Positions 23,501 to 35,100 of a DNA stretch of 64,000 nt are shown piece after piece; within the stretch, counting starts at the first letter, position 1, and each line of letters begins with the position of its first letter. The translations under genes were made by a program, and so were the position numbers. This DNA is from Triticum aestivum (Eukaryota > Streptophyta > Magnoliopsida > Poales > Poaceae), in contig NC_057803.1 in the NCBI RefSeq assembly GCF_018294505.1, forward strand, positions 688,604,678-688,668,677, given 5' to 3'. The notes under the pieces were generated by a model. It was not told the DNA's origin and did not search any database. It worked only from the letters and a program-made list of their open reading frames with translations.

Positions 23501-25545
23501 CGCGGCACCCATACTAGAGATATGAAACACCATAGATGTGCCGGCGGCGGCGTATGGCCACACGCTGGTGGGCGCTGCGGCATAGTGTCCATGTTAGTCT
23601 CTGCGAGAGGCGGCAAAACTAGCAGCGACGATGGCCTCCATTCATCACAACAGCATGAGCGGTGATGACTAGATCTTATGAGGACTTCACATGGTGGTGG
23701 CCTCCTCTGGACATCGCGGCCAGGGCGCCCCCCCCCCCCCCCCCCCCCCAATGATGACAATAAGAAAATCAAGGAGCGTGGCGGCCTCAGCTGCTCATCG
23801 AAGCTGGAGTGTCGCCCCTCAATGATGACAAGAAGTAAATCAAGGAGCATGCAACGCATTGGCATATCTGCGCGTACACTGGTGATAGTCATCTCTAGTG
23901 CTGCGGGCCCTCGCTTATGGTGAAAACAAAAATTTTGTTTCGTGGGAGTGCAATGGCCCATCGCACTTGAAGGTTGGTGGCGCAGGCGGTAGTGTCTTGC
24001 ACCGAAGAGTAATGGGCACACCAGTGGTGTTGCCTCGGGATCTAGCACCGGGGCAACATCCCCGATTGTAAGGTGGATGCTACAGTGTGACCCGCAGCGA
24101 TGTGAAGTGATAGTGGCAGGTTCCGCGCCGAGACATGTGCGCCCAGTGTTAGCCGTGGTGGTGGTCAAAGGTGGGAAGAGATCCAGCCAATCTGCTAGTG
24201 CCTTTTGGCCTGTCATATATAGCACTAACGGATGCAACTATCAAACGATCACTTCAAGATGCCGGGTGGAACACCATTGCATATCTAGCGTGAAAATGGT
24301 CCTAGCCTATATTGTTCGAGCTCAGCTGCAGCGAACTTGTGCCATTGCCTTGTTGATGACGTTATCTAGTTGCTATGGTGAACGTCTTCAGTGACTGGTC
24401 TTGGCAAGCATGATGAAGAATCCTTGTCCATGCCGTCTCTATGTCGCGATGATGGCGCAAGGACCTTTATCTCTTCTTAAAGGTGTTGCTATGTAAGAAG
24501 TCGACACAATCCTAGATGTTTTGCTTTTCATATCTAATAATGGTCCAATAGTGGTTAAATTTGTTATGCACTCTAATTTATAATTAGTTTTATAATACTC
24601 CCTCCGTTTTAAAATATAGTGCTTCCTCTATTCCCGTGCTTCAACTTTGACCATGAATTTAACCAGCAAGACCGATTGCGGCGGGAGCAAAAGTTATACC
24701 AATGAATTTGTATTCAAAAGAAGTTTTCAATTATATAATTTTTTTCTCCCGCTGCAGTTGGTCTCGTTGGTTAAATTTATGGTCAAAGTTGAACCTCGGG
24801 AAGGATGGGCGCACTATATTTTGGAATGGAGGGAGTAGTTGTGTGCATCACAATGTTGCATAGGCCGGTGATAAGCTCCTTTTCGAAAAAAAAAAGATGT
24901 TGCAAATAATGCAGAAGAGTTGATTTTTTAAATAATGACAAAAACTTCAATTTCGGGAATCTAACAAATTAGAACACTAAATTATTTCTTATATTCAAAC
25001 ACCTTAGAGTATTTTAGACAATGGTATGCAAGTGCAGAAACTGTGGTATTCTAAGAACGCTTTAAAAACAATTTACATTCAAATAGGGCCAGTGCATTAC
25101 GAATCTAGGGTAAAATCCAGATGGTGTCACCGTACCTCAAACGCCGCTCCCCAATGTCGCGTGCTCGTTCCCTGAGCACACGTAGCTGGATGGCCGCGCG
25201 ATGCTGCGCCACCATTTTGTGCAGGAACCAGGGAAGCCACGCGACGTAGCGCCGGAGGCCGCCCCTCGCAAGATGGAGCTCGGGGTTACCGCGGTACAGG
25301 TACATGTCGATGCAGTTGTTGCTGTCCTGGGCGAGCAGCCTGACCTGGTTCATCCAGGTGCGGATCTGCTCGTCGTGCTCGCCGTCGGTGGGCTCCTTCC
25401 TTGACAGGTGCGTCAAGAAGCTCTGCATGCTCTCCATCTCCTCCCGGATGAACTGCACATCGTGCCCGACGCGGCCCAGCAGTTGCGCCTCGTTGCGGAT
25501 GACGCCCAGTAGCGAGCTCACCGCGCCTGCGGCCAGCTCCGCCAT
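17578..25545 (-). CDS. NLR immune receptor (CC-NB-LRR type), copy 1, join(17578..21298,25136..25545)
   Basis: Intracellular receptor-type protein of plant immunity, 1376 aa. Exon 1 (25545-25136) encodes an Rx-type coiled coil: MAELAAGAVSSLLGVIRN start, with RTWMNQVRLLAQDSNNCID in the place of the EDVID motif. The intron (25135-21299, GTACGG...TTACAG) joins RDIGERRLR to YGVEVPTK in phase; this replaces the stop reached by reading on after exon 1. In exon 2, the expected P-loop site reads SVAIVAPDKEETLALA (about 238-253), with no GxGK(S/T). A Lys/Glu-rich insertion follows (about 300-600). Then come a kinase-2-like SPILVILKLDND (about 608), an RNBS-B-like GALMLKTTEYATRAKEY (638), RNBS-D-like KSCLMYLAIFP (757) and GDLVHGFITKIA at the MHD position (829). 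LRRs fill about 850-1376 (LKYLSLRGTNVTHLPSEINN and similar). ATP binding is doubtful; sensor or partner function is an inference. Confidence 0.9.
23158..23222 (-). repeat. tRNA-like (SINE-type) segment in the NLR intron, copy 1
   Basis: Minus strand: TTTAGCTCAGTGACTAGCA (A box) and GGGTTCAATTCC (B box, plus-strand 23162-23173). No matching acceptor stem. Repeated in copy 2. Confidence 0.45.
24598..24835. mobile_element. Stowaway-type MITE in the NLR intron, copy 1 (238 bp)
   Basis: CTCCCTCCGTTTTAAAATAT and ATATTTTGGAATGGAGGGAG ends with TA on both sides. The same insertion is in copy 2 (58765-59002), so it predates the duplication. Confidence 0.85.
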
Positions 25546-25880
25546 TGCTAGCTCCTCCCTCCGCCGGCCGGCTGCTTCGTGTCTAGTAGCTCAACTGAAA
25601 TCGGTTTTGCAAGGGCTGTAGGCCAACTGGCGGCGCAATGTTTCTGTATGCAATCTGTGTGCGTGGTAAGGACTAAGGAGGAACTTATCCCACTTCACAT
25701 GCTCAAGGCAAGTATCTCTACCTTCGAAAGAAAAACAAATACCTACCTTGTGATCTGCACATGACGTGGTTGGTATGTCACACATTTACAGGCTGGAAAG
25801 ACAGATGCTCGATCAAGCCGGATTGGCTTGGTAGCTTGGTTTTGTTTTTATCGATCGAGTTTGAAAGAACTTCCTTTGTA

Positions 25881-25983
25881 CTTCCTCCGTTCCGAATTAC
25901 TTGTCGCATGTATGGATGTATCTAGATGTATTTTGGATCAAGATACATCCATTTTAGCGACGAGTAATTTGGAACAGAGGGAG
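25881..25983. mobile_element. Stowaway-type MITE present only in copy 1 (103 bp)
   Basis: CTTCCTCCGTTCCGAATTAC and GTAATTTGGAACAGAGGGAG ends, TA target duplications. Copy 2 has the intact empty site TTCCTTTGTAGTAGG (60031-60045), so it inserted after the segmental duplication, about 340 bp upstream of the NLR start. Confidence 0.9.
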
Positions 25984-26678
25984 TAGTAGGTTTCAGCTTG
26001 TTTTCTTAGCAAGCCTCATATGGGGAGCTCGTTCAAATTTCAAGTAGTTTCCTTCAAATTTCGTTGTGTACCACTAAAGGTTCTATTAGTGTTTCTACTA
26101 ATTCCTTAGGTGAGGGTGGAAAAACAAGGTTACACACCGGCTCTGTACGTGTCCTTAGTCCTTGCAGCTGAGTGCGTATCCACATGATTCCTTGGTCTAT
26201 GGGTGCAATCAATTGGGGATCAGCCCTTGAGCTATATTCAAGCAGTATGGATGACGGTCCAATAATAGACTATAATAAACACTATTGTCTAGTAATAAAA
26301 TTTTTGGCGAAGGGAACACCGACAAGAGAGGAAGAGAGCACCAACGCCATTGCTTAGGACAAACAAAAAGCATCATAGGTATCTGGATGAAGGAGATGGG
26401 GAGACTACCACATGCCGGCCTTTAATAAAAAAATAATGGCTTGTGGTATATTACGCCAGACCGAAGGGTCATTGAAGTTATGTTTTACGTATTTATGATG
26501 TATTTATGGATACATGTTGGTAACTTTTGATCTAATATTTCTGTTGCATTTTGATATCTGAACTCATCCATCATACTCATAAAGTTAAGGACATGCTGAG
26601 CTCACGGTCCAGCCAAAAGAGCTAGCTCGAGCTATTCAGTGAACTGAGCTAAGCTTCATATCCACTACAATATAAGTA

Positions 26679-26715
26679 CTCCCTCCGTCCCATAATATAA
26701 GAACATATTTTACAC
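26679..26715. mobile_element. 37-bp MITE remnant only in copy 1
   Basis: CTCCCTCCGTCCCATAATAT at the left, TA on both sides; copy 2 has the empty site AAGTAACTG. Only one Stowaway end is recognisable. Confidence 0.6.
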
Positions 26716-27599
26716 TAACTGTGAAGGACACATGAGGTAGGGAAGCCTGGGTCTTTGTTAAAGAAAAAGTAGTAAGCCAGACTGGTCCTAGTTTAGCAGA
26801 CAATGTCACTCTTTCTCTCCATCTTTGATTCTTTTTCGAACCAACAAAAAATCCGGCGAGGGACATGCTTTAATTTGATTCTTCGTCTTTTGATGAGGTT
26901 TTGTTCTTGGAGCTTGTATTCCACTCACAAGTCACGAGGTGAAGGGACTGGGAGGAATCAGGAACTTGGCCATTACGTCAAGTTGCAGTCATGCAGACGC
27001 ATAACGCCGACAGTACGCTCAGCTTAATGGACTGGCACTCCTTGCCGTAGCGCAGCAGCCTTCAGAGCTTGCTTCGTTCGAGGGTTTGGTTCTTAGATCG
27101 GAAGGAAAAGAACAAATACCTACCTTGTGAGCAGAATAATACGGGGGGCTTCTGTGTCACAGATGACAGGCTGGAAGAACATATGCTCAAGTCGGCTTGG
27201 CTTGGCTTTGTTTGGTTCTGATCGAGTCAAGCCGAACCATCTTACTAATCCTCATATGGGAGGCGTTCATTTTCCAAATAGTTATATGTTCAAATTTCGT
27301 GGTCTACCACCCAAGATTTCTGATAGTTTTTCGACCAAATTCCTTACAACAGATTACCAGCTACTCGGCTACACATCGGCTCTGTATGTGTGGTCCTTAC
27401 CGCAGGGTTCCGATGCACGGGATTCCTTGGCATATGGGCAGTGGCGGAGGATGAGGTGAAACGTGAAGCATAAAAGAAGTACTGTGATGCAGAGCCAAAA
27501 TAGAACATACGCGCTAATAAAGTTATATGATCTAAATAGACTCATGAAAATACATTGGAATGTGAACCACCCACCTCGACAGCTACAATTTCATCGGTG

Positions 27600-28470
27600 T
27601 TGCGCCCTCGTGAGGTTCGATTTTGCGGGCGATCCTATTTGGCGCTTCAGCTCCCTTTGCCAGCAAGGGCGCCTGGAGGCGCTTCTAAATGCGCCCGGTC
27701 CATCTTGCTTTTACAAACTGCATAAAACAAAGCGTGTTCGTCCTGATTCGAAAATGCGACCACCAAGACCAAGTTACGATGGTGCAACAACCCTGCCACC
27801 CCAGCGGGATCTGCTAAAAATGAACTTTCTCCTTCTTTTATTCTTTCTTTTTCCCTTTATCTTTTTTCCTTTCCTTTTTTCTTCATCCTGGTTCAGTGAA
27901 TTGTTTGCGAATACGTGATCTATTCTTTTAAATTGATGTTTTTTAAATTTGATGCACTTTTTTGAAATTCAAGGAACTTTTTTTCAAATTTGTAAACCTT
28001 TTTTCAAATCAATGAACATTCTTTCAAATTCGGTGAACTTTTTGAAAACTGATAAATTTATTTTTAAATTCAATGAAATTTTTTCAAATCTGATGAACTT
28101 TTTTTCAAATGCGATTAACGTTTTTCAAATTTTATGAACTTTTTTTCAAATCCAATGAACTTTATTTTCAAATTTTGTTACTTACTTTTTTGGAAATTTC
28201 ATGTACATTTTTGAATTCAATTTTTATTGCGTTTTTTATTCTTTTTTTCGGTTTTTTCCCTAAGTGAACTGTTGGCCTGTCAACCACGACCAGTCAGCAG
28301 TTAACGCAGGGGAGAATCAAAACTGAAGCGACGTGCCAGCCAGCGAACATGAGAGTTATTGGGCAGACCCAATAGTGTGCCAGTGTGAGCGGCAGGATCT
28401 CCAAAGGCGCTGCCTCGGAGCTCCCAGATGTTTAGCTAAAAAAAAGGAGCTCCCGGATGTCACACGCACC
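27600..28470. mobile_element. Decayed DNA transposon with T-rich minisatellite, copy 1
   Basis: A GC-rich left part (GGGCGATCCTATTTGGCGC, GGGCGCCTGGAGGCGCTT) is followed by the TTTTTCAAAT array (27930-28215). A right part has GGATCTCCAAAGGCGC. No transposase. The right ~110 bp differ from copy 2, indicating a later rearrangement. Confidence 0.45.
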
Positions 28471-28534
28471 AAAATGTCTCAGCGGCTGTTGGCCAAGCCT
28501 CACGTACATATTTTCAAATCCTTTAAGGCCCCCC

Positions 28535-29598
28535 TTATAGCAACACATAATAAATATACTTCACCAACCGTCTGTTACTTTTTTGTGAATAACGCAGTCC
28601 ACCTCTCCCATATATATACATATAATCCATCTTCATCGGAGCAAGTATGAAGCCCATATAGATCACTCATCTGGCCTGATACATTAACCTAGGTGACAAC
28701 CACATAATAATAGAGGAAGACCAGAAAAGAAGAGAGATGAGATGTAAAGACAGACATATGGGAATTGGAGGCATCAGATGATTAGAAAACTGCCAGAAAC
28801 CGGTCATACTCACTGTGGCCCTTCATTGGAGGTGCCTCTTCCACTGCTTGATGATAGAGAATTCACTCAAGACTACCAAGTTGTACAAACTGCACTCAAG
28901 ACTACCAAGTTGTACAAACTGCACGGGCTTGGCGGTGAAAACGACCCCATTGCCACACTGTTACCTGGAGCAGCTGTGTGTCAACCAGCATCAAATTACT
29001 CAATTAGCTGCCTACACAAGGAGGCTTGATGCGGTGGATGGCGATTGTCAAAAAAGAAGAGGTCGGGTGCCTTCTATACCTAGGGAACAGAAAATCAGCT
29101 AGCTCCACCCACCACCGTTCACCACTTTAGCATTCTGTTTTGGTGATACTCTTGCTTTTCACCCTGCAATTGCAAAGCACCATCACTAGAGATGTACGAT
29201 CTTTATTGTGTATGATTACTCATCAGCCAAAATTTTCAGCGTGTCACCATTTCGCCAATAGTGTTAATCATGGCTTCTCAGTTTCCTTAGAATTTTTTTT
29301 ATATCATGATTGTCAAGGCCAATGTTTTCATTGCCAGGTGCTAAATTAGTTACCTCACGGTAAACGTGTTTCTCGCCCCTCCACAATAAATTCTCACATG
29401 GAGAAAAGTTTCTCCGCGATGAAAATAGAGCAGAAACTTTTCGGATTTTCCGCAAGAAAAAGGAAATAGAGAGGAAATAGGGAAGAGGAAATATAATCTT
29501 GTGTAATGAAAATGGAAATGAAATTTATTACAAGGAAACCGAAATGGAACGTCGTCTTCCAGGCGGAACAAGCATCAAAACTGAGATTCTGTTTCCGT
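28535..29598. repeat. Distal NLR flank, dispersed repeat member D
   Basis: Homologous to 62480-63621 (close) and 41838-42990 (diverged). Contains TATATATACATATA, then GGGAATTGGAGGCATCAGA (28760). A possible minus-strand splice donor GTGAGTATG is at about 28812. A 28-bp segment (ACTACCAAGTTGTACAAACT) is tandemly doubled here (28868-28922) but single in copy 2. No ORF with a recognisable product. Confidence 0.65.
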
Positions 29599-30151
29599 GG
29601 TACTTGTGAGCTGCACTGAGATTTTCCCCGAAGTGGAGAGGAGATGCAACACAATAGAGATAAGTTTTTCCCTCAATGAGAACCAATGTATCAGTACAGT
29701 AGGAAAATCACACAAAGCCTCGTGAACATCATCTGCACACACAAAAGCAAAATACTTGCACCCAACGTGGGCAAGAGGATTGTCAATCCCCTTGAACTCG
29801 TTATTTGCAAGGATAATTCTGATACTAATATATAGTAAAATAAATTGCAAACCAAAATAGAAGAAATAAAATTGCTGCGAGGTATGGTTTATATATATGA
29901 TTAAAGTAGAACCGGGGGGGGGGGGGGGCGCATAGTTTTCACTAGATGTCTCTCTCTCAAGCACATGGCATACGATGGGTGTATAAATTACTATTGGGCA
30001 ATTGATTGAAAAGAAGATAGTTATGACGATATTCAAGGCAGCGTTCATGTATATAGGCATCATGTCCGAGACAAGTAGACCAACTCCTAACTGCATCTTC
30101 TACTATTACTCTACCAATCGACCACTATCCAGCATGCATCTATGGTGTTTA
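29599..30151 (-). mobile_element. Copia-type retrotransposon fragment (Angela-like)
   Basis: On the minus strand the text runs through GACATGATGCCTATATACAT and AGTAATTTATACACCCATCG, then TTTGCAAGGATAATTC reversed. This resembles internal sequence of the abundant wheat copia family Angela as I remember it. It contains a G17 run (29917-29933 region). It ends the homology of copy 1 with copy 2. No intact protein. Confidence 0.45.
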
Positions 30152-30554
30152 TGTTGGGGAAATGACACCTATGGGATCACGAGGATCCCTTCTACGGTTA
30201 GCGGGGAAGAGGAATGCACAAAGAGCAGGTCCAACAATCAACACGAAGGATTTTTACCCAGGTTCGGGCCTCAAGGAAGCGTAAAACCCTAGTCCTGCTT
30301 TGAGTGTATATTTAGTGTTCTTGAACCTTGACTAGCTGCTATGCGTGTCCGATCCAAAAGTTTGAAATCCTCCTCCAGTATACCTTGGGCCTCCTTTTAT
30401 ATATCCAAGGGGTTGCCATAATGGCACACAGGAGGTGCAAAGTAGTTACAGTGTATATGCTTATCACTGACGTTGTAGGACAAACGCATTAAATGTGCTG
30501 TTTACGTGCCCTCCAACTTTATTAGAGGCATACAACACTTATTCTCATAGAACA
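30152..30554 (-). mobile_element. LTR fragment or solo LTR
   Basis: Starts TGTTGGGGAAATGACACC and ends near ATAGAACA (TG...CA type). It contains TTACCCAGGTTCGGGCCTC and, on the minus strand, a TATA box GATATATAAAAGG (about 30396). I could not find a matching target duplication, so one end may be truncated. Confidence 0.55.
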
Positions 30555-30570
30555 ACATACAAATAACTCT

Positions 30571-31015
30571 CTAGCTAAAGCATTTAGCTGTGACAACAAA
30601 TGCGATCAAGATCGCAACTAAGGTAACAATCGATCCAACAGCATAATGATACCAAGCCTCACTATCGATGGCATATTTTCTAATCTTTCTAATCTTCGAG
30701 CGCATTTTCTCGATCTTGATCTTGTGATCATCGACGACATCGGCAACCTGCAACTCCAATTCCATCTTCTCCCCCTCAATTCTTTTCAATTTTTCTTTCA
30801 AATACTCGTTTTCCTTTTCAACTAAATTTAACCTCTCGACAATAGGGTCGGTTGGAATTTCCGGTTCACATACATCCTAGATAAAAATGTCTATGTCAAC
30901 TTGATGGGCATAATTTGTCATAAACACGAAATGCAACAAATAGTTATAAAATAAAATATACCACATCCGAATCATAACCCGGATGAGGGCCGACGGGGAC
31001 GGATATCAAAACCAT
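30571..31015 (-). CDS. CACTA accessory protein, coiled coil plus membrane segment, join(30571..30876,30962..31015)
   Basis: Exon 1 gives MVLISVPVGPHPGYDSDV; the GT-AG intron 30961-30877 joins it in phase to DVCEPEIPTDPIVERL. Then come a charged coiled coil (KENEYLKEKLKRIEGEK) and a C-terminal hydrophobic helix (YAVGSIVTLVAILIAFVVTA), 119 aa in this model. Similar ORFs accompany CACTA elements in Triticeae (remembered, not searched). More 5' exons lie beyond the nested LTR element at 39195-39560. The role in transposition is unknown. Confidence 0.65.
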
Positions 31016-31126
31016 GGCACTATGTATAACAAACAACGTACGGGTTAGATAATTATACAAGTAACTATATCTAAATCGTACAAACGTGATTTTTTGATAT
31101 TAAAAAGATAAGAACAACAGGCTCAC

Positions 31127-31597
31127 TGTCGGTGTCAAAACCGCGGATCTCGGGTAGGGTGTCCCGATCTGTGCGTCTAAGGCTAATGGTAACAGGAGGC
31201 AGGGGACACGATGTTTTACCCAGGTTCGGGCCCTCTCGATGGAGGTAAAACCCTACTTCCTGCTTGATTGATCTTGATGATATGAGTATTACAAGAGTTG
31301 ATCTACCATGAGATCGTAGAGGCTAAACCCTAGAAGCTAGCCTGTGATGATTATGATTGTCCCTCTACGGACTAAACCCTCCGGTCTATATAGACACCGG
31401 AGGGGGCTAGGGTTTACACAGAGTCAGTTACAAAGAAGGAGATCTAACATCCGGATAGCCAAGCTTGTCTTCCACGCAAAGGAGAGTCCCATCCGGACAC
31501 GGGACGAATTCTTGAGTCTTGTATCTTCACGGTCCAACAGTTCGGCCAAAGTATATAGTCCGACTGTGCGGATACCCACTAATCTAGGACTCCCTCA
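31127..31597 (-). repeat. 3' LTR (in element orientation), 471 bp
   Basis: Starts TGTCGGTGTCAAAACC and ends GACTCCCTCA on the plus strand. A few substitutions separate it from the other LTR, indicating a recent insertion. Confidence 0.9.
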
Positions 31598-32156
31598 GTA
31601 GCCCCTGAACTAGGCTTCAATGACGATGAGTCCGACGCGTAGATTGTCTTCGGCATTGCAAGGCGGGTTCCATCTCCGAATACTCCAAAGTAAGTACCGA
31701 ACACTTAAATCGTGTCCAAATCTGCAAGACGATTTTCACATGCCATCATGGAGAGAATGATATTCCACAAATATAATCTGCTGACATCTATAGATAACTT
31801 GACATGACACCATGGTTGAGTCATTATTGAACCGTCTTCCCACAACCAACCACCGCACAAATTGCGAGGTGGTTTCCTGGGCATGTCCTGTCGAAGCAGA
31901 GATCGTGTTCCCCTTATCGTGGGGCTTTCATCAATACGGGCGTGGGTAGCCCAATCGTACCGCCAATCGTAGCGAGTGGGGAACGAGCAGGTTCCACTAG
32001 GCAAGCAGGGAGGCGCAAAAGTTTTCACTGCCTCTATAAAGATATAAGGTCTCTTCTTCTTTACCCACGCCTTTCCCTTCCGCTCGTCCATTCCCCTTCG
32101 CTCGAGCCCTAGCACCCAAGCACTCGTCTCCTCCACCGGAGAGAGGTTCTCCGAAG

Positions 32157-35100
32157 ATGTCCGGATCTAGAACAAGAGGCAAATGGATGGCCTCTACCGT
32201 CCAGGAGAAGGATATCAAAAAGCTTCGAGAGGCCGGGTACCTGGCCAAGAAAATCGGCCACCGTCTTCCGACGGCAGGACAGATCGTCGCGAATCTAGAG
32301 CCCCACGAGAGGCTCGTGTTTCTTCCTCATTTTGTCCGCAGGCTCGGGTTTCCCCTTCACCCATTTGTTCGCGGCATCATGTATTATTACGGGATTGATT
32401 TTCATGATCTATCCCCTAATTCTTTCCTTAACATCTCGACGTTTATCGTCGTGTGTGAGGCCTTTCTCCGTATTTCGCCCCACTTCGGCTTATGGCTGAA
32501 GATCTTCAATGTGAAGCCCAAGGTGGTGAACGGCGAGCATGCTGAGTGCGGCGGCGCCATGGTGAGCAAGATGCCCAAGGTCACATGGCCGACGGGCACC
32601 TTCAATGATTCCGTCAAGGAGTGGCAGTAGTAGTGGTTCTATATCACCGAGCCGCGCGATAAAAAGTGGGCCGCTGCTCCTGAATTCAGATCCGGAGCCC
32701 CCCCTGCGGCTTAAGTCCTAGCCCAAGAAGGACCTGAACTGATCTTCCTCCGACGAGCTATCGGTGCTTCAAACACGCGTCCAGAGCGTGGTAGACAAGG
32801 ATGTCAAACTCGTCAATGTGGTCCAGGTGATGTTAGTTCGCCTGGTTCTCCCTTGCCAGCACCGAGGCTGCAATCTGTGGGAATACGACCCAGCCGAGCA
32901 ACAGACCCTACGGGAGCTCTACGACTCCTCACACAAGGACATCTGGAAGGTGCTCTTCAAGTCTGGTAAACCGTGGCCGAGCTCCGCCGAGGACCGCGGG
33001 TATCAACTTGCCCGCTCCGCAAGTCCGGTAAGTCATCGCTAAGTTCTGTCTATCCATGTTTAGCTGGCATATCCTGAGGGAGACGGTTTATCATGCTTTC
33101 TGCAATTATCCCAGGAATGGACGAAGAAGGTGGGGCGGATACACTGTCCGGCCCCGCTGCCGGAGGAACCGGCAGGACCTCTTCTGACGAAGATGCTGGT
33201 CCCAGCGCCTTACGAGGCGCAGAAGAAAGAGGCCTCCAAGAAGGCCAAGGAGACCCGGAGCGGCCTCCGTCGCCGCGGTGCTTCGGACACAAAATCCGAA
33301 GACTCCAGCGCCCATCCTTCCTCCAAAGACGAAGAGGAGGAGGAAGAAGACGAGTCCTCCACGGGGGGAGAAAAGAAAAGGACGGCTTCCTCATCCCTGG
33401 AGGCCGAATCGCCAAAGAGGGGAAAAAGTTCCCTCCCGGAGGCGTCCACCACGGCTGCCAATAGCAGCCCGGAGTGGGATCCCAGGGTCCAGCCCCTGGT
33501 AAAATCGTGAGTACACGAAAACCGAACACGCCTACGCGCCCGGGATTACTAGGGTGTAGTAGTTTAACTGTCGCCATAATTTGTGCAGTCCGGCGAGGTC
33601 TCACGCCGAACAGTCCTCATCGGAGGATTCGCTGAGCACAGATGCCCTGGAGAGCGAGACGCCTCCAGAGGCCCCTTCCCTGAAGCCTAGATGTGACATC
33701 GAGGTGTCGTCCCAGCAGGACCCAGACTAGGGAGGGCACACCTCTAGGGCCGGATTCACGGGAGCAACGGTTCCCATGAACGTCGATGGCGGGGGCGATC
33801 TTAGATTCGGCCCACAGCCAGACACGGTCCTGGAGACCCTTAAAGCCCCAGGATCGGGCGGGCAGCCTCCCTTGACGGAGGGAGGCAAGCCCGCTCCGCC
33901 AGCAACCTCCGTCCAAGCAGAGCTGCAGGGCGGCCTATCGACAGCGCTAAAGAATGTGTTCATCGTCGATGAACATCGCACCCTCATGGGTGCGGTGATT
34001 GAAAAGCTTCAGTCCGCTGAGAGCGGACTGAATGAATCCTGCCTTAGCCTTATAAAAGGCTTTGAGGTATGTTTTTAGAAACCTTTGAAGATCGTCACAG
34101 TATAAATGGTAGCCCCTGATGCACTGTCCGGTGAAAGAGAGAGAGCCGGACAGGGGATCAAAATTCCGCTTCGCAAGGGACTCGGTTGATGACATGCATC
34201 TCTTTGTTTGAAAACAGGCGTCTTTAGCGACGACTGCCTCTCATACTGTGGAGGTTTCCAGACTAAAGCAGAGCCTGGGGCGGGCCGAAGAAGAACTTGG
34301 CCGAGTGAAGAAGCAGTTGGAGGACAAGCAAGGTATGTCGAAACCTTTTGACAAGTTAAGCACAAATGAGTAGTTGTGCCTGATGAAAATATTTGTATTG
34401 TGTGCTCTAGGAGAAAATGCCGAAATTGAGGCACTGAAGAAGGCTGTGGCCGAAGTCGACAAGAAGGCCGCCGCGGAGCAGGCTCTTCGCGAGAAGCACG
34501 AGGCCAGGGTCATTGAAGCTGAACGAGAGCTCACGGAGGGTGTGAAGAAAAGCGAGACCTTGGAGCAGAGTCTAGCAGGGAAAGAATCCGAACTCGCCCA
34601 AGCTCTCAAAGCCGCAAATGATGCTCGGGAGGAAGCCCGAGGTGCTCTGAAGGACATTCAGGAGGCAAGGAGGATTGCGGCTGGTAAGTCTTTTTTTACT
34701 CAAAGAGATTTTTGTATACTAATAGGAGAAACTCTAAGTGACAAACTGAATTCTTGTTTCTCCAGGAGCGTTTGCGGACCTGCCACGCAGCATATCTGAT
34801 GCCGCTCAGTTCTACCGGGCTGAAGAGAAGAATTCTGCAGAGAAGCATTTCTGGTCGCAGTATTTGGCGCTGAATTATCTGGTGCCCATTGTCGATCAGC
34901 TGAAGTAGCTGATCGAACTGCACCAGGCGGCCGAACTAGCCATGAAGGACTTAGTTGTCCGGATGTGGCCCGCTGAGCCAATTCCAAGCAGTTACTTCGG
35001 ACTCGTGAAACGGATTGTTGGTGCTTGCCCTCGGCTCGAAGTCATTAAGCGGTCGGTCTGTATAGAAGGTGCCCGCATGTCATTTGCCTGGGCGAAGGTG

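Larger units (their letters stand above)
25640..27470 (-). repeat. Internal duplication in the NLR upstream region, copy 1
   Basis: The stretch 25725-26215 and the stretch 27108-27440 share blocks in order: CAAATACCTACCTTGTGA, CAGGCTGGAA, TCATATGGG, TTACACACCGGCTCTGTA (second: CTACACATCGGCTCTGTA) and GGATTCCTTGG. On the minus strand the first block reads CACAAG|GTAGGTATTTG, a good splice donor. The two units could therefore be alternative leader exons of the NLR transcript. The same structure is in copy 2. Confidence 0.5.
15579..29598. repeat. Segmental duplication, copy 1
   Basis: Colinear and highly similar to 49234-63621. The left breakpoint is sharp: sequence before GAATTGTTTTATTAGG differs completely. 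The offset is 33655 bp up to the NLR intron and 34165 bp at the CC exon, because of a 508-bp insertion in copy 2. The right end stops where copia-type sequence begins. It contains the AP2-bearing element, the 45-bp repeat, the whole NLR gene and about 4 kb of its upstream region. Confidence 0.92.

Noticed and set aside
25105..25135. Reading exon 1 of the NLR straight through to a stop (146 aa CC-only protein)
   Set aside because: The phase-matched junction RDIGERRLR/YGVEVPTK with good splice signals in both copies explains the sequence better; a short CC-only isoform by intron retention cannot be excluded.
29937..29950. CACTAGATG as the left end of the CACTA element
   Set aside because: It belongs to the copia-type fragment and lacks the AGAAAA and subterminal repeats of the right terminus.
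32764..33042. Separate plus-strand genes within the LTR element
   Set aside because: They are exon pieces of one degenerate antisense ORF joined by GT-AG introns.
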